The notes: generated by a model not told the origin, from the sequence alone. Numbered from the stretch's first letter, positions 33,392-41,535 are shown. The stretch: DNA of 45,719 nt from RGIG1666 sp045595745 (GCA_045595745.1 JAZOBB010000121.1:1-45719); one strand, 5' to 3'. Translations and numbers: made by a program.

Positions 33392-35284
33392 CTAAAATAC
33401 GCTGAGCAATTTTGCCAAATTAGTTGTAATAAAGCACAGCATAAGACCTGCTAATGTAGGAATTATAAATGCCAGAAACGTCCATTTAATGCTTTTTGTT
33501 TCTTTTTTTATCGTTAATAGTGTCGTCGCACACGGAAAGTGCATAAGCATTAAAAGTATAACATTTATACTTGTCAAAAGTGTCCAGCCGTTATCTGAAA
33601 AAAGATTTTTTATAAATTCAGCTCCCGCTGCATCTGTCAGCACATTTTGTGCTGAATAGCTCATAATAATAACAGGCACAACTATTTCATTTGCCGGAAG
33701 ACCTAATATAAATGCTAACAAAATATAACCATCTAAACCGAAAATTTTTGCAAACGGGTCAAAAAATTCAGCGGTGTGGTTTAAAATGCTTGTGCCGTCA
33801 ATGCTCAAATTTGCCATCAGCCAAATAATTATTCCGGCAGGAGCTGCTACACTAACCGCGCGACCCAAAACAAACAATGTTCTGTCGAATACCGAACGTA
33901 TAATTACGTTGCCTATTTTAGGCTTGCGATATGGCGGAAGTTCAAGTGTAAAATGCGACGGCATACCTTTTAAAATAGTCATACTTAAAATTTTTGATGT
34001 TAAAAGTGTCATACAAATTCCCAGAACTATTGTACAAAATACAACACCGGCTGATAACAAAGAGTTTGCAATTGGCATTGCTCCTGCACCTATAATTGCC
34101 GAAGAAAGCAGAATTATTGCAGAAAAACGACCGTTACAAGGAACAAAATTATTTGTTAATATAGCAATCATACGTTCTCTGGGAGAATCTATTATTCTGC
34201 AGCCGGACACTCCTACGGCATTGCAACCAAAGCCCATACACGTGGTTAAAGCCTGTTTGCCGTGTGCACAAGCTCTGTGAAAGCTTTTATCCATATTAAA
34301 TGCTATTCGGGGTAAAAAGCCTATATCCTCTAAAAGCGTAAACATAGGAAAAAATATTGCCATTGGCGGCAGCATTACCGAAACAACCCACGTTAATGTA
34401 CGATACATCCCGTCTATAAAAACGCCCTCTGCCCACTGCGGCACATTTAAATAGCTAAACCCATTTCTTATAATTGTTTCGAGCTCTGAAAACATATCAG
34501 AAAGAACACGTGACGGATAATTGGCACCAACTATTGTTATCCATAAAATTACCGCTAAAAACGCAAGCATTATCAGAATGCCTGTTTTTTTCGAAGTCAG
34601 AATGGCATCAATTTTTCTATCCCTCACATTTGGATTTTCACAATCGTACTTAATACACTCCTTTGCGACTTCTCTTCCCATCAGGTTGTATTCTTCAATT
34701 GTGTTTTCATATTTATTTTCATTATTTACAATTATTTTTTTATATTTATGCTCTGAGTGCACACATCTAGAGACAACATCAAGCAGCTTATTAATTCCCT
34801 CCCCTGTTTTTGCGTTTGTTGCAACAACAGGAATACCTAACATTTCGCTTATTTTATCTATATTAATATGTATGCCTTTAGCTTTAGCTTCATCAATTAA
34901 ATTAATACATAACACAACATCTGACGTAATTTCTAGTATTTGAAATGCAAGATTTAAATTTCTTTCAAGAGCAGTTGCATCTGCCACAATAATTACTGCT
35001 TCGTGTGGTCCGTCTTTTATATAGTCCCTAGCCTGAGCCTCATCACGAGAGCTTGCCGACATTGAGTATGTTCCCGGAAGGTCAACTAAGACATAGCTTT
35101 CGCCATTGTGCTTATACCTGCCGTATGCATTTTCTACCGTTTTGCCCGTCCAGTTGCCCGTATGCTGTTTTAATCCGGTTATATAGTTAAACACTGTGCT
35201 CTTGCCAACGTTAGGATTGCCGGCAAGTGCAATAACGTGTTCACTTTCTTTTATTGCCGCATCGCCGGTTTTTTTGTCTTTCAT
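33392..35284 (-). CDS. feoB: Ferrous iron transport protein B
   Basis: Fe(II) uptake permease of the cytoplasmic membrane, 630 residues. An N-terminal G domain (G1 GNPNVGKST; G3 VDLPGTYS; NLIDEAK region) is followed by a helical GDI domain and a membrane part with two Gate-type segments (CMGFGCNAVGVSGCRIIDSPRERMIAILTNNFVPCNGRF; LGLPANEIVVPVII). The C-terminus is short compared with enteric FeoB and no FeoC is seen. GGAGG lies in the 3' end of feoA, two bases separate the genes, so feoA-feoB form an operon. Confidence 0.96.
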   Translation of the reverse strand: MKDKKTGDAAIKESEHVIALAGNPNVGKSTVFNYITGLKQHTGNWTGKTVENAYGRYKHNGESYVLVDLPGTYSMSASSRDEAQARDYIKDGPHEAVIIVADATALERNLNLAFQILEITSDVVLCINLIDEAKAKGIHINIDKISEMLGIPVVATNAKTGEGINKLLDVVSRCVHSEHKYKKIIVNNENKYENTIEEYNLMGREVAKECIKYDCENPNVRDRKIDAILTSKKTGILIMLAFLAVILWITIVGANYPSRVLSDMFSELETIIRNGFSYLNVPQWAEGVFIDGMYRTLTWVVSVMLPPMAIFFPMFTLLEDIGFLPRIAFNMDKSFHRACAHGKQALTTCMGFGCNAVGVSGCRIIDSPRERMIAILTNNFVPCNGRFSAIILLSSAIIGAGAMPIANSLLSAGVVFCTIVLGICMTLLTSKILSMTILKGMPSHFTLELPPYRKPKIGNVIIRSVFDRTLFVLGRAVSVAAPAGIIIWLMANLSIDGTSILNHTAEFFDPFAKIFGLDGYILLAFILGLPANEIVVPVIIMSYSAQNVLTDAAGAEFIKNLFSDNGWTLLTSINVILLMLMHFPCATTLLTIKKETKSIKWTFLAFIIPTLAGLMLCFITTNLAKLLSVF

Positions 35285-35286
35285 CC

Positions 35287-35511
35287 CTAAACCACCTCCA
35301 CTTTTATTAAGGAGGCAGTTTCTGCCCTTAATGCAATTAACGTTCCTTTTATTTCATACGCAACAGGGTCTCCCGCAGGAGCCGAAAAAACAGGCTTTAT
35401 TACTCCCCCGCGAATCATACCTAACTCCATTAGCCTTCTTTTTATATCATCAGGTGAATTAATGTCGATTATTTTTGCACTTTGCCCCGACGATACCTGA
35501 TTTAAATACAT
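35287..35511 (-). CDS. feoA: Ferrous iron transport protein A
   Basis: A 74-residue SH3-like protein (LMELGMIRGGVIKPVFSAPAGDPVAYEIKGTLIALRAETASLIKVE), the typical FeoA accessory of the FeoB transporter. GAGGTG stands before ATG 35511; the frame extends 62 residues upstream but that part crosses a terminator and is not coding. A perfect 16-bp palindrome lies 20 bases before the start (35532-35547), a candidate iron-responsive operator. Confidence 0.92.
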   Translation of the reverse strand: MYLNQVSSGQSAKIIDINSPDDIKRRLMELGMIRGGVIKPVFSAPAGDPVAYEIKGTLIALRAETASLIKVEVV

Positions 35512-35531
35512 AGTCTTCACCTCTATATAAT

Positions 35532-35547
35532 TACTGTTATAACAGTA
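35532..35547. promoter_or_regulatory. 16-bp perfect palindrome upstream of feoA
   Basis: TACTGTTATAACAGTA is its own reverse complement and stands 20 bases before the feoA ATG, in the region where the promoter must lie. It does not fit the classic Fur box GATAATGATTATCATT nor the DtxR/IdeR box as I know them. Operator role is inference. Confidence 0.5.
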
Positions 35548-35603
35548 TATGAGAAAGAGGGGGAAATGGTGAGGTGGGAATAATGATTTAACGAATATAA
35601 AAA

Positions 35604-35631
35604 AACAGACACACCATAAGGTATGTCTGTT
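35604..35631 (-). terminator. Strong terminator upstream of feoA
   Basis: A 12-bp stem (AACAGACATACC with its complement, one G-T pair), TTAT loop and a following T run on the minus strand. It separates the tRNA region from feoAB. Confidence 0.85.
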
Positions 35632-35670
35632 CTCTTGGTTCGAGTGTTTACAACGTGTCAAAATAGAAAA

Positions 35671-35698
35671 AGTGTCCGTAACATACGTTACGAACACT
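35671..35698 (-). terminator. Second terminator downstream of the tRNA-Leu region
   Basis: AGTGTTCGTAAC, loop GTAT and GTTACGGACACT form a 12-bp stem with one mismatch, followed by TTTTTC on the minus strand. Confidence 0.8.
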
Positions 35699-35703
35699 CA
35701 GAC

Positions 35704-35855
35704 TGGTGCGAGTGACGGGACACGGCTGCTGCGCATCCTGCCTGCTTGGCGACCCAAGCCATAGGCTTTGGTACCCGCCTGCGCACCTTTTTGCTAAAAA
35801 ACAGTCCGCCGGACTATTTTTCCTAACGCAAAAACCCTCTTAGGGTTCAAGTCCC
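35704..35855. repeat. GC-rich structured segment with duplicated tRNA-Leu 3' end
   Basis: Bases 35704-35721 are an exact 18-base copy of the 3' end of the tRNA-Leu gene (35901-35918, CCA through acceptor into the T stem). They are followed by about 65 bases that are much richer in G and C than the rest of the window, containing hairpins (GCTTGG/CCAAGC with GTCG loop; AGCC/GGCT), then a hairpin AGTCC-GCC-GGACT flanked by A and T runs (near 35800), then AACCCT-CTT-AGGGTT. The segment ends with GGGTTCAAGTCCC (35843-35855), an inverted copy of the tRNA T arm. It looks like a tRNA-derived repeat, a small att-flanked remnant or a structured RNA. No ORF fits. Confidence 0.6.
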
Positions 35856-35865
35856 TTCAAAATAA

Positions 35866-35900
35866 AAAAGAAAGAACATCAAAAGATGTTCTTTCTTTTT
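35866..35900. terminator. Bidirectional terminator downstream of tRNA-Leu
   Basis: A long A/T-flanked stem (AAGAAAGAACATC with its complement, AAAA loop) directly after the tRNA 3' end. T runs on both strands allow it to act in both directions. Confidence 0.85.
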
Positions 35901-35984
35901 TGGTGCGAGTGACGGGACTTGAACCCGTACGTCGTAGACACACGCCCCTCAAACGTGCCTGTCTGCCAGTTCCAGCACACTCGC
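35901..35984 (-). tRNA. tRNA-Leu (anticodon GAG)
   Basis: Minus-strand gene of 84 bases including the encoded CCA. Acceptor GCGAGTG pairs with CACTCGC; the anticodon stem CACGT/GCGTG holds the loop TTGAGGG, giving anticodon GAG (35948-35950) for CUC/CUU codons; a variable arm of class II size follows; the T arm is ACGGG-TTCAAGT-CCCGT. Discriminator A fits leucine. It has a consensus promoter immediately upstream. Confidence 0.95.
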
Positions 35985-35994
35985 TCGATTACTT

Positions 35995-36023
35995 ATTATA
36001 CTACCAAAAGTAGTGTTTGTCAA
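35995..36023 (-). promoter_or_regulatory. Consensus promoter of tRNA-Leu
   Basis: Minus-strand TTGACA (36018-36023), 17-base spacer, TATAAT (35995-36000), about ten bases before the tRNA 5' end. Both boxes match the consensus perfectly. Confidence 0.9.
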
Positions 36024-36086
36024 GCAAAAAAATTAAAAAATATTGTATTTTTTCAGAAAAATTTATATTAACTAAAAAACTGTTTA

Positions 36087-36118
36087 AAAGCCGCCCGAAT
36101 TAACATTCAGGCGGCTTT
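36087..36118 (-). terminator. Terminator of pflBA
   Basis: AAAGCCGCC(T)GAAT with its complement around a GTTA loop, stem of about 13 pairs with one G-T pair, followed by a T run on the minus strand; six bases after the pflA stop. Confidence 0.88.
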
Positions 36119-36123
36119 AATTA

Positions 36124-36864
36124 TTACATTTTTAATATTGCTTCGGCTTTTTTCATTTCTTCTGCAGTAGGACTTTTTACACCATCAAGCGGATATTTGC
36201 GCTTTAAATTTTCCCACTTAAACAAGCCTAAGGTATGATAAGGTAAAACCTCTACCTTTTCGACAGTTTTAAGCGATTTTATAAACTGAGCCATATTTGT
36301 AAGGTCTTCTTCAGAATCGGTTAAACCCGGAACCAAAACGTGTCTGATCCACATCGGAATACCTTTATCTGACAGATATTTCGCCATATCAAGTATGTTC
36401 GAATTATCAAAACCTGTAAGCTCTTTGTGCTCTTTTGAATCAAACTGTTTTAAATCTAAAAGCACAAGGTCAGTATATTTTAAAAGCTCGTCAAATTTTG
36501 TCAAAAAGTCTTTATCACCAGAGAATGGTTGACCTGCAGTATCGATTGCAGTATGAACACCTCGCTCTTTTAAAATTTTAAAGAACTCAGTAACAAACTC
36601 AATCTGCAGTAGCGGTTCGCCTCCGCTGACGGTAACACCGCCTTTTTCCATATTCTTGCCCCAATAGTTGCGGTATTTCCACACTTTTTCAACCAGTTCA
36701 CTTGCGGTATAGATATCTTCGCTGTCAAAGCTCCACGTTTCGGGATTGTGGCAATATTTGCAACGCATTTTACAGCCTTGCATAAATACCACAAATCTTA
36801 CTCCGGGACCGTCAACTGAACCAAAGGTTTCAAGTGAGTGGATTATTCCCTTACAGCTGTCCAT
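36124..36864 (-). CDS. pflA: Pyruvate formate-lyase-activating enzyme
   Basis: Radical SAM enzyme that installs the glycyl radical on PflB. The 246 residues have IHSLETFGSVDGPGVRFVVF, the cluster motif GCKMRCKYCHNPETW (CxxxCxxC) and GGVTVSGGEPLLQ. It overlaps the end of pflB by 14 bases. I see only a weak ribosome site, so its translation may depend on pflB. Confidence 0.97.
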   Translation of the reverse strand: MDSCKGIIHSLETFGSVDGPGVRFVVFMQGCKMRCKYCHNPETWSFDSEDIYTASELVEKVWKYRNYWGKNMEKGGVTVSGGEPLLQIEFVTEFFKILKERGVHTAIDTAGQPFSGDKDFLTKFDELLKYTDLVLLDLKQFDSKEHKELTGFDNSNILDMAKYLSDKGIPMWIRHVLVPGLTDSEEDLTNMAQFIKSLKTVEKVEVLPYHTLGLFKWENLKRKYPLDGVKSPTAEEMKKAEAILKM

Positions 36865-39103
36865 GGCAAGTACGTGAAATAACGTCCATCTGCTGTTCTT
36901 TTGTCAGGTCGATGAACTTAACTGCATATCCGGATACACGAATAGTGAAGTTAGCATATTCCTCTTTTTCAGGATGCTCCATAGCATCGTAAAGCTTTTC
37001 AATACCAAATACATTAACGTTAAGGTGATGTGCACCCTGGTCAAAGTATCCGTCAAGAATCTGCACAAGGTTTTTGGACTGCTCTGCTTCGTCATGACCC
37101 AAAGCACCGGGGTTAATTGTCTGGGTATTAGAAATACCATCAAGTGCCCAGTGATACGGGAGCTTAGCAACTGAGTTAAGAGATGCCAAAAGACCGTTCT
37201 TTTCTGCACCGTAACTCGGGTTAGCACCAGGAGATAACGGCTCTCCTGCTCTTCTTCCGTCAGGCATATTACCTGTTGCCTTACCATATACAACGTTAGA
37301 TGTAATGGTAAGAATAGATGTAGTAGCCTCGGAATTACGATATGTGTGGTGACGTTTGAGCATTTCTAAGAATGTCTTTAACAGCCATACAGCGATATCA
37401 TCTGCACGGTCGTCATCGTTACCGTATCTCGGGAAGTCACCTTCAACCTCAAAGTCCATAGTAACGCCAAACTCGTCGCGAATCGGCTTAACTTTTGCAT
37501 ATTTAATAGCGCTAAGTGAGTCAACAACGTGTGAGAAACCTGCGATACCTGTTGCAAATGTACGGCGAAGATGCGTGTCGATAAGTGCCATTTCAGCAGC
37601 TTCGTAGTTGTATTTATCATGCATATACTGAATAACGTTTAATGTGTTAACATAAAGTTCTGTTAACCAGTTGAGCATTGCAATATACTTTTCGATTACT
37701 TCATCATAATCAAGATATTCGCTTGTAATCGGTGTATAAGCCGGACCAACCTGCTCGTGTGTTTTCATATCAACACCGCCGTTGATAGCATAAAGCAGAC
37801 ATTTTGCAAGGTTAGCTCTTGCGCCGAAGAACTGCATTTCTTTACCTGTCTGTGTTGCAGATACGCAGCAGCAGATAGAATAGTCATCGCCCCATACCGG
37901 CTTCATAACATCGTCGTTTTCGTACTGGATTGAGCTTGTACGGATTGAAATTTCTGATGCATATTTTTTGAAGTTTTCAGGAAGTGCACTTGAGTAAAGA
38001 ACTGTTAAGTTCGGCTCAGGAGACGGTCCCATATTTTCAAGAGTATGTAAGAAACGATAGTCGGTTTTTGTAACCATTGATCTACCGTCTACACCTCTAC
38101 CTGCAACTTCGAGTGTAGCCCATACCGGGTCACCGCTGAAGAGCTGGTTGTATGAAGGTACACGTGCAAACTTAACCATACGGAACTTCATAACCATATG
38201 GTCGATAAGTTCCTGTGCCTCTGACTCGGTTAAGATACCTTTTTTCATATCTCTTTCAATATAGATATCTAAGAATGTTGAAATACGACCAACACTCATT
38301 GCAGCACCGTTCTGAGTTTTGATTGCTGCTAAGTAACCAAAGTATAACCACTGTGCAGCTTCTTTAGCATTTGCTGCAGGTCTTGAAATATCAAAACCGT
38401 AGCTTGCTGCCATAGCTTTCATATCGTTTAATGCATTGATCTGCATTGTAACTTCTTCACGAAGACGGATAACCGGATCGGTCATTGTTCCGCCGCCGAT
38501 ATTTTCTTTATCTTCTAATTTTGCAGCGATTAAAGCATCAACACCGTAAAGTGCTACACGGCGGTAGTCACCTACGATACGACCTCTGCCGTAAGCATCC
38601 GGCAGACCTGTGATAATCTTATTGTGACGTGCTTTTTTCATTTCAGGTGTGTATGCATCAAAAACGCCCTGATTGTGAGTACGTGAATACTCGCTGAAAA
38701 TTTTGTTCAGCTCAGGATCTGGTGTGTAACCATTGGTTTCACAAGCCTGAACAGCCATTTTGATACCGCCGAAAGGCATAAATGCACGCTTAAGAGGCTT
38801 GTCAGTCTGAAGACCTACGATTTTTTCTAAATCTTTAAGTTCTTCGCTAATATAACCGGGACCATATGCAGTAAGTGTAGAAACAACAGAAGTTTCCATA
38901 TCAAGAACGCCGCCTTTAGCACGTTCCTCTTTCTGCAATTCCTGCAATACTCCCCAAAGCTTATTAGTAGCTTCGGTCGGACCCTCTAAGAACGAAGAAT
39001 TACCCTCATAAGATGAGTAGTTCTTCTGGATAAAGTCTCTTGTGTTAATTTCTTCTTTCCATACTCGGCCTTCAAAGCCTTCCCATTCTTTAAAATCTAA
39101 CAT
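36851..39103 (-). CDS. pflB: Formate acetyltransferase (pyruvate formate-lyase)
   Basis: Glycyl radical enzyme that cleaves pyruvate with CoA to acetyl-CoA and formate; 750 residues. Active-site cysteines lie in SICCCVSATQTGKEMQFFGARANLAK and the radical glycine in TIRVSGYAVKF near the C-terminus. The region DGRRAGEPLSPGANP is typical of true PFL rather than diol dehydratase types. GGAGAGAG precedes the ATG. Promoter at 39318-39346 with a palindrome over its -10 and a leader of about 200 bases. Oxygen sensitivity implies an anaerobe. Confidence 0.98.
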   Translation of the reverse strand: MLDFKEWEGFEGRVWKEEINTRDFIQKNYSSYEGNSSFLEGPTEATNKLWGVLQELQKEERAKGGVLDMETSVVSTLTAYGPGYISEELKDLEKIVGLQTDKPLKRAFMPFGGIKMAVQACETNGYTPDPELNKIFSEYSRTHNQGVFDAYTPEMKKARHNKIITGLPDAYGRGRIVGDYRRVALYGVDALIAAKLEDKENIGGGTMTDPVIRLREEVTMQINALNDMKAMAASYGFDISRPAANAKEAAQWLYFGYLAAIKTQNGAAMSVGRISTFLDIYIERDMKKGILTESEAQELIDHMVMKFRMVKFARVPSYNQLFSGDPVWATLEVAGRGVDGRSMVTKTDYRFLHTLENMGPSPEPNLTVLYSSALPENFKKYASEISIRTSSIQYENDDVMKPVWGDDYSICCCVSATQTGKEMQFFGARANLAKCLLYAINGGVDMKTHEQVGPAYTPITSEYLDYDEVIEKYIAMLNWLTELYVNTLNVIQYMHDKYNYEAAEMALIDTHLRRTFATGIAGFSHVVDSLSAIKYAKVKPIRDEFGVTMDFEVEGDFPRYGNDDDRADDIAVWLLKTFLEMLKRHHTYRNSEATTSILTITSNVVYGKATGNMPDGRRAGEPLSPGANPSYGAEKNGLLASLNSVAKLPYHWALDGISNTQTINPGALGHDEAEQSKNLVQILDGYFDQGAHHLNVNVFGIEKLYDAMEHPEKEEYANFTIRVSGYAVKFIDLTKEQQMDVISRTCHGQL

Positions 39104-39310
39104 CGTCTCTCTCCGTTTCTCCTACGAATGTTCTTAATTAATGCCGATTGCTCGCAGAAAACATATCGGCACGCATAAAATATGCTCGTATGCATATGAG
39201 TTAACGGCATACAAGCAAATTGGTCGCTGCGAATATTAAACAAATTTTTAATAAATCACAGAGACTGTTGAAAATTTTAAATTTTAGCTTTTAAATTACT
39301 TTTTTCTACC
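39104..39310 (-). promoter_or_regulatory. Long 5' leader of pflBA
   Basis: The transcript from the pfl promoter would carry about 200 untranslated bases. Seen: TGCCGAT/ATCGGCA (7-bp stem, near 39140-39170) and GTATGC/GCATAC (near 39190-39215). I recognise no known riboswitch class here; the stretch further upstream is AT-rich with the divergent esterase promoter. Confidence 0.5.
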
Positions 39311-39346
39311 TGATAAAATTTTATCATAATTGTCTGTTTTTGTCAA
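39311..39346 (-). promoter_or_regulatory. pfl promoter with 16-bp palindrome over the -10
   Basis: Minus-strand TTGACA (39341-39346), 17-base spacer, TAAAAT (39318-39323). The bases 39311-39326 read TGATAAAATTTTATCA, a perfect palindrome covering the -10 box; a repressor bound there would block the promoter. Not a clear match to the Rex box or the FNR box, though the TGAT/ATCA ends recall FNR/CRP-type sites. Confidence 0.7.
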
Positions 39347-39461
39347 CAGCATAAAATAAATTTGTCGTTTCGAATATGTTTTTATTCCTATTTAATTAAA
39401 TATTTATGTAACTGTCACAAATTAATATGCGTTTTAAGACTTTTTATTAAAATTTATACAC

Positions 39462-39490
39462 TTGTGATTATTATAGATTTATTGTATAAT
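39462..39490 (+). promoter_or_regulatory. Promoter of the esterase gene
   Basis: TTGTGA (39462-39467), 17-base spacer, TATAAT (39485-39490), 34 bases before the ATG, which has ACGGAGGA upstream. Confidence 0.75.
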
Positions 39491-39524
39491 AATAATTGTA
39501 TTAAACTATAACGGAGGATTTAAA

Positions 39525-40307
39525 ATGTCTTTATTCCATTGTAATTTTTTCGCTCACACTTTGGGTATGCCAACAAATGTAACGGTTTTTATACCTGCTG
39601 TAAAACCTGAGCCGAATATGAATTTTAATGATATTTATCCTAAAAATCAAAAATATCGCACTTTATACCTTTTGCACGGTATGAACGGTGACGAAACAAC
39701 CTGGCTTCGTAAAACAAATGTTGAGCGATATGCCCAGGAGCATAATCTTGCTTTTGTTATGCCGTCGGTGCATAACAGCTTTTACACCGATACCACGGTC
39801 GGACTGGCTTTTTTTACGTACCTGACAAAAGAGCTGCCCGCAATGCTCTCGATGAACTTTCCTTTATCTCAAAGCCGTGAAGATACTTATATAGCAGGGC
39901 TTTCGATGGGCGGATACGGGGCTGCAAAGGCAGCACTTACTCATCCTGAACTTTACGGTGCATTCGGTTCTTTTTCGGGTGCTTTAGACATTGAAGCTGT
40001 TGCAAATATGGCATCAGAGGGCGGTGCTATGCCTCTTTTTAAAAGTGTTTTCGGCGACCCTAAAAATATATCCGGCAGCTCTGCTGACCTTTTTTCACTT
40101 TCTGAAAATCTTATAAAAAACGGTAAAAAAATACCGCGGGCATATTTAGCCTGCGGCACTTTAGATACGTTATGTTACGATATGAACATTCGTTTTAAAA
40201 ATCACCTCGATAAACTCTCGTTTAAATTTGACTACAACGAAGAAGAAGCCGCTCACGAATGGGATTTTTGGGATAAGCAGATAAAGCTGTTTTTAGATTG
40301 GCTTTAA
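39525..40307 (+). CDS. Putative esterase of the EstA/FrmB (esterase D-like) alpha/beta-hydrolase family
   Basis: A 260-residue cytoplasmic alpha/beta hydrolase without a signal peptide. The YLLHGMNGDETTW oxyanion region, the nucleophile Ser127 in GLSMGGYGA, and Asp214 and His244 (GTLDTLC; AAHEWDFWD) form a full catalytic triad. Relatives act on short acyl esters, feruloyl or acetylated sugars, or S-formylglutathione; the substrate cannot be told. Monocistronic, with its own promoter; the stop codon directly abuts the cysK stop of the opposite strand. Confidence 0.88.
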   Translation: MSLFHCNFFAHTLGMPTNVTVFIPAVKPEPNMNFNDIYPKNQKYRTLYLLHGMNGDETTWLRKTNVERYAQEHNLAFVMPSVHNSFYTDTTVGLAFFTYLTKELPAMLSMNFPLSQSREDTYIAGLSMGGYGAAKAALTHPELYGAFGSFSGALDIEAVANMASEGGAMPLFKSVFGDPKNISGSSADLFSLSENLIKNGKKIPRAYLACGTLDTLCYDMNIRFKNHLDKLSFKFDYNEEEAAHEWDFWDKQIKLFLDWL

Positions 40308-41315
40308 TTATAAAACTTTAACTCCCAAAAGCTCAACTTTACTTGTCAAATAGTCATCACTAAGTATCTGTTGTTTCGAGTAATCGGTCGACAGATACTT
40401 TTTGTTATCATCAGCAAAAACAGTTACAACCGTACTTTCTGAGCCAATTTCATCTTGCGCAAGAAGACAACCCAAAAAGTTTGCCCCCGACGATACCCCT
40501 ACTCCTATTCCGAGTTTTTCAGAAAGCAAACGCGACATAGCTATTGCATCGCCGTCATCCACCGACACTACTCCATCTGTTTCATCAAGCTTTAATATAT
40601 CCGGTATAAATTCGTCCGAAATTCCGTAAATCCTGTGTTTTCCTACTTTGTATCCCGTAGAAAGTGTGGGCGAATTTGATGGCTCAAGCGGAAACGTTTT
40701 ACAGTCAGGATTTTCTGCTTTTAATCTTTTAGCTATACCCATAACTGTACCGCCAGTACCAACTCCTGCAACCACGGCATCTGCCTTTTTGCCTATTTTT
40801 TTAAGCTGATTTACTATTTCTTCTCCGGTTGTAAGCTCGTGAGCCTCTACATTATCAGAATTTGAAAACTGTCTCGGCAGAAAAACTCCGCCCTCTTTTG
40901 CAAGCTCTTCTGTCATGGCAATTGAACCTAAAAATCCACCTTCTTCATGCGATACAAGGTGAACCTTAGCTCCAAAGCTTTCCATAAGCGAAATGCGCTC
41001 TTTGCTCATCCAATCGGGCATATAAATAATAACATTATGACCCAAAATACTACCCATAGCAGAAAACGAAATACCTGTATTGCCGCTGGTTGCCTCTACA
41101 ATCGTATCGCCATCTTTAATTTCTCCGCTTTCATAAGCTTTTTTAAGTATGTGATGCGCCACACGGTCTTTTATACTGCCTGTTAAATTATAATACTCTG
41201 CTTTTGCATAAACTCTGCGCTCTTCTCCTTTAAATTTAACTGATATTTCGAGCAACGGAGTATTGCCTATTAACGGCTCGACCGACGCAAATTTTTCTGC
41301 AATTTCCCTTCTCAT
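40308..41315 (-). CDS. cysK: Cysteine synthase family PLP-dependent enzyme
   Basis: Fold-type II PLP enzyme, 335 residues. PLP-Lys49 in YNLTGSIKDRVAHH, the SGNTG substrate loop in VEATSGNTGISFSA, and the glycine-rich phosphate loop GVGTGGTVMG. This fits O-acetylserine sulfhydrylase (CysK) or the closely related cystathionine beta-synthase; no CBS domain pair is present. The serine acetyltransferase gene is not adjacent. The gene lies 3'-to-3' with the esterase and upstream faces the pot operon. A TATAAT (41348-41353) lies before it but without a clear -35. Confidence 0.87.
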   Translation of the reverse strand: MRREIAEKFASVEPLIGNTPLLEISVKFKGEERRVYAKAEYYNLTGSIKDRVAHHILKKAYESGEIKDGDTIVEATSGNTGISFSAMGSILGHNVIIYMPDWMSKERISLMESFGAKVHLVSHEEGGFLGSIAMTEELAKEGGVFLPRQFSNSDNVEAHELTTGEEIVNQLKKIGKKADAVVAGVGTGGTVMGIAKRLKAENPDCKTFPLEPSNSPTLSTGYKVGKHRIYGISDEFIPDILKLDETDGVVSVDDGDAIAMSRLLSEKLGIGVGVSSGANFLGCLLAQDEIGSESTVVTVFADDNKKYLSTDYSKQQILSDDYLTSKVELLGVKVL

Positions 41316-41500
41316 ACAAAACCCTCACAATAAACATTTCTTAAAATATTATATGCAATAAATCAAAACAATTTACCGCACAAATTTCACACGTCATATT
41401 AGTATATCACATTTTTTATAAAAATCCAATAGCAAATTTACAAAAATAATCCGTTATACTTTTTATAAAACCTTTTACATATAAATTAAGCATTAATATA

Positions 41501-41529
41501 TTGACAAAGTACGAAAAATGTGCTATAAT
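41501..41529 (+). promoter_or_regulatory. Consensus promoter of the pot leader/operon
   Basis: TTGACA (41501-41506), 17-base spacer, TATAAT (41524-41529); transcription should start near 41536, at the beginning of a stem-rich leader. Confidence 0.9.
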
Positions 41530-41535
41530 TTGTCA

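Noticed and set aside
33774..34943. Plus-strand ORFs of 168 and 140 residues within feoB
   Set aside because: They mirror the feoB reading frame; low-complexity hydrophobic/Ser-rich translations without ribosome sites.
35512..35697. N-terminal extension of feoA to 35697
   Set aside because: It would run through a terminator and the palindrome, and the residues do not resemble FeoA; GAGGTG marks the ATG at 35511.
35705..35788. A second tRNA gene sharing the tRNA-Leu 3' end
   Set aside because: The 84-base stretch before the copied 3' end does not offer a matching acceptor strand, D arm or anticodon arm; only the last 18 bases are tRNA sequence.
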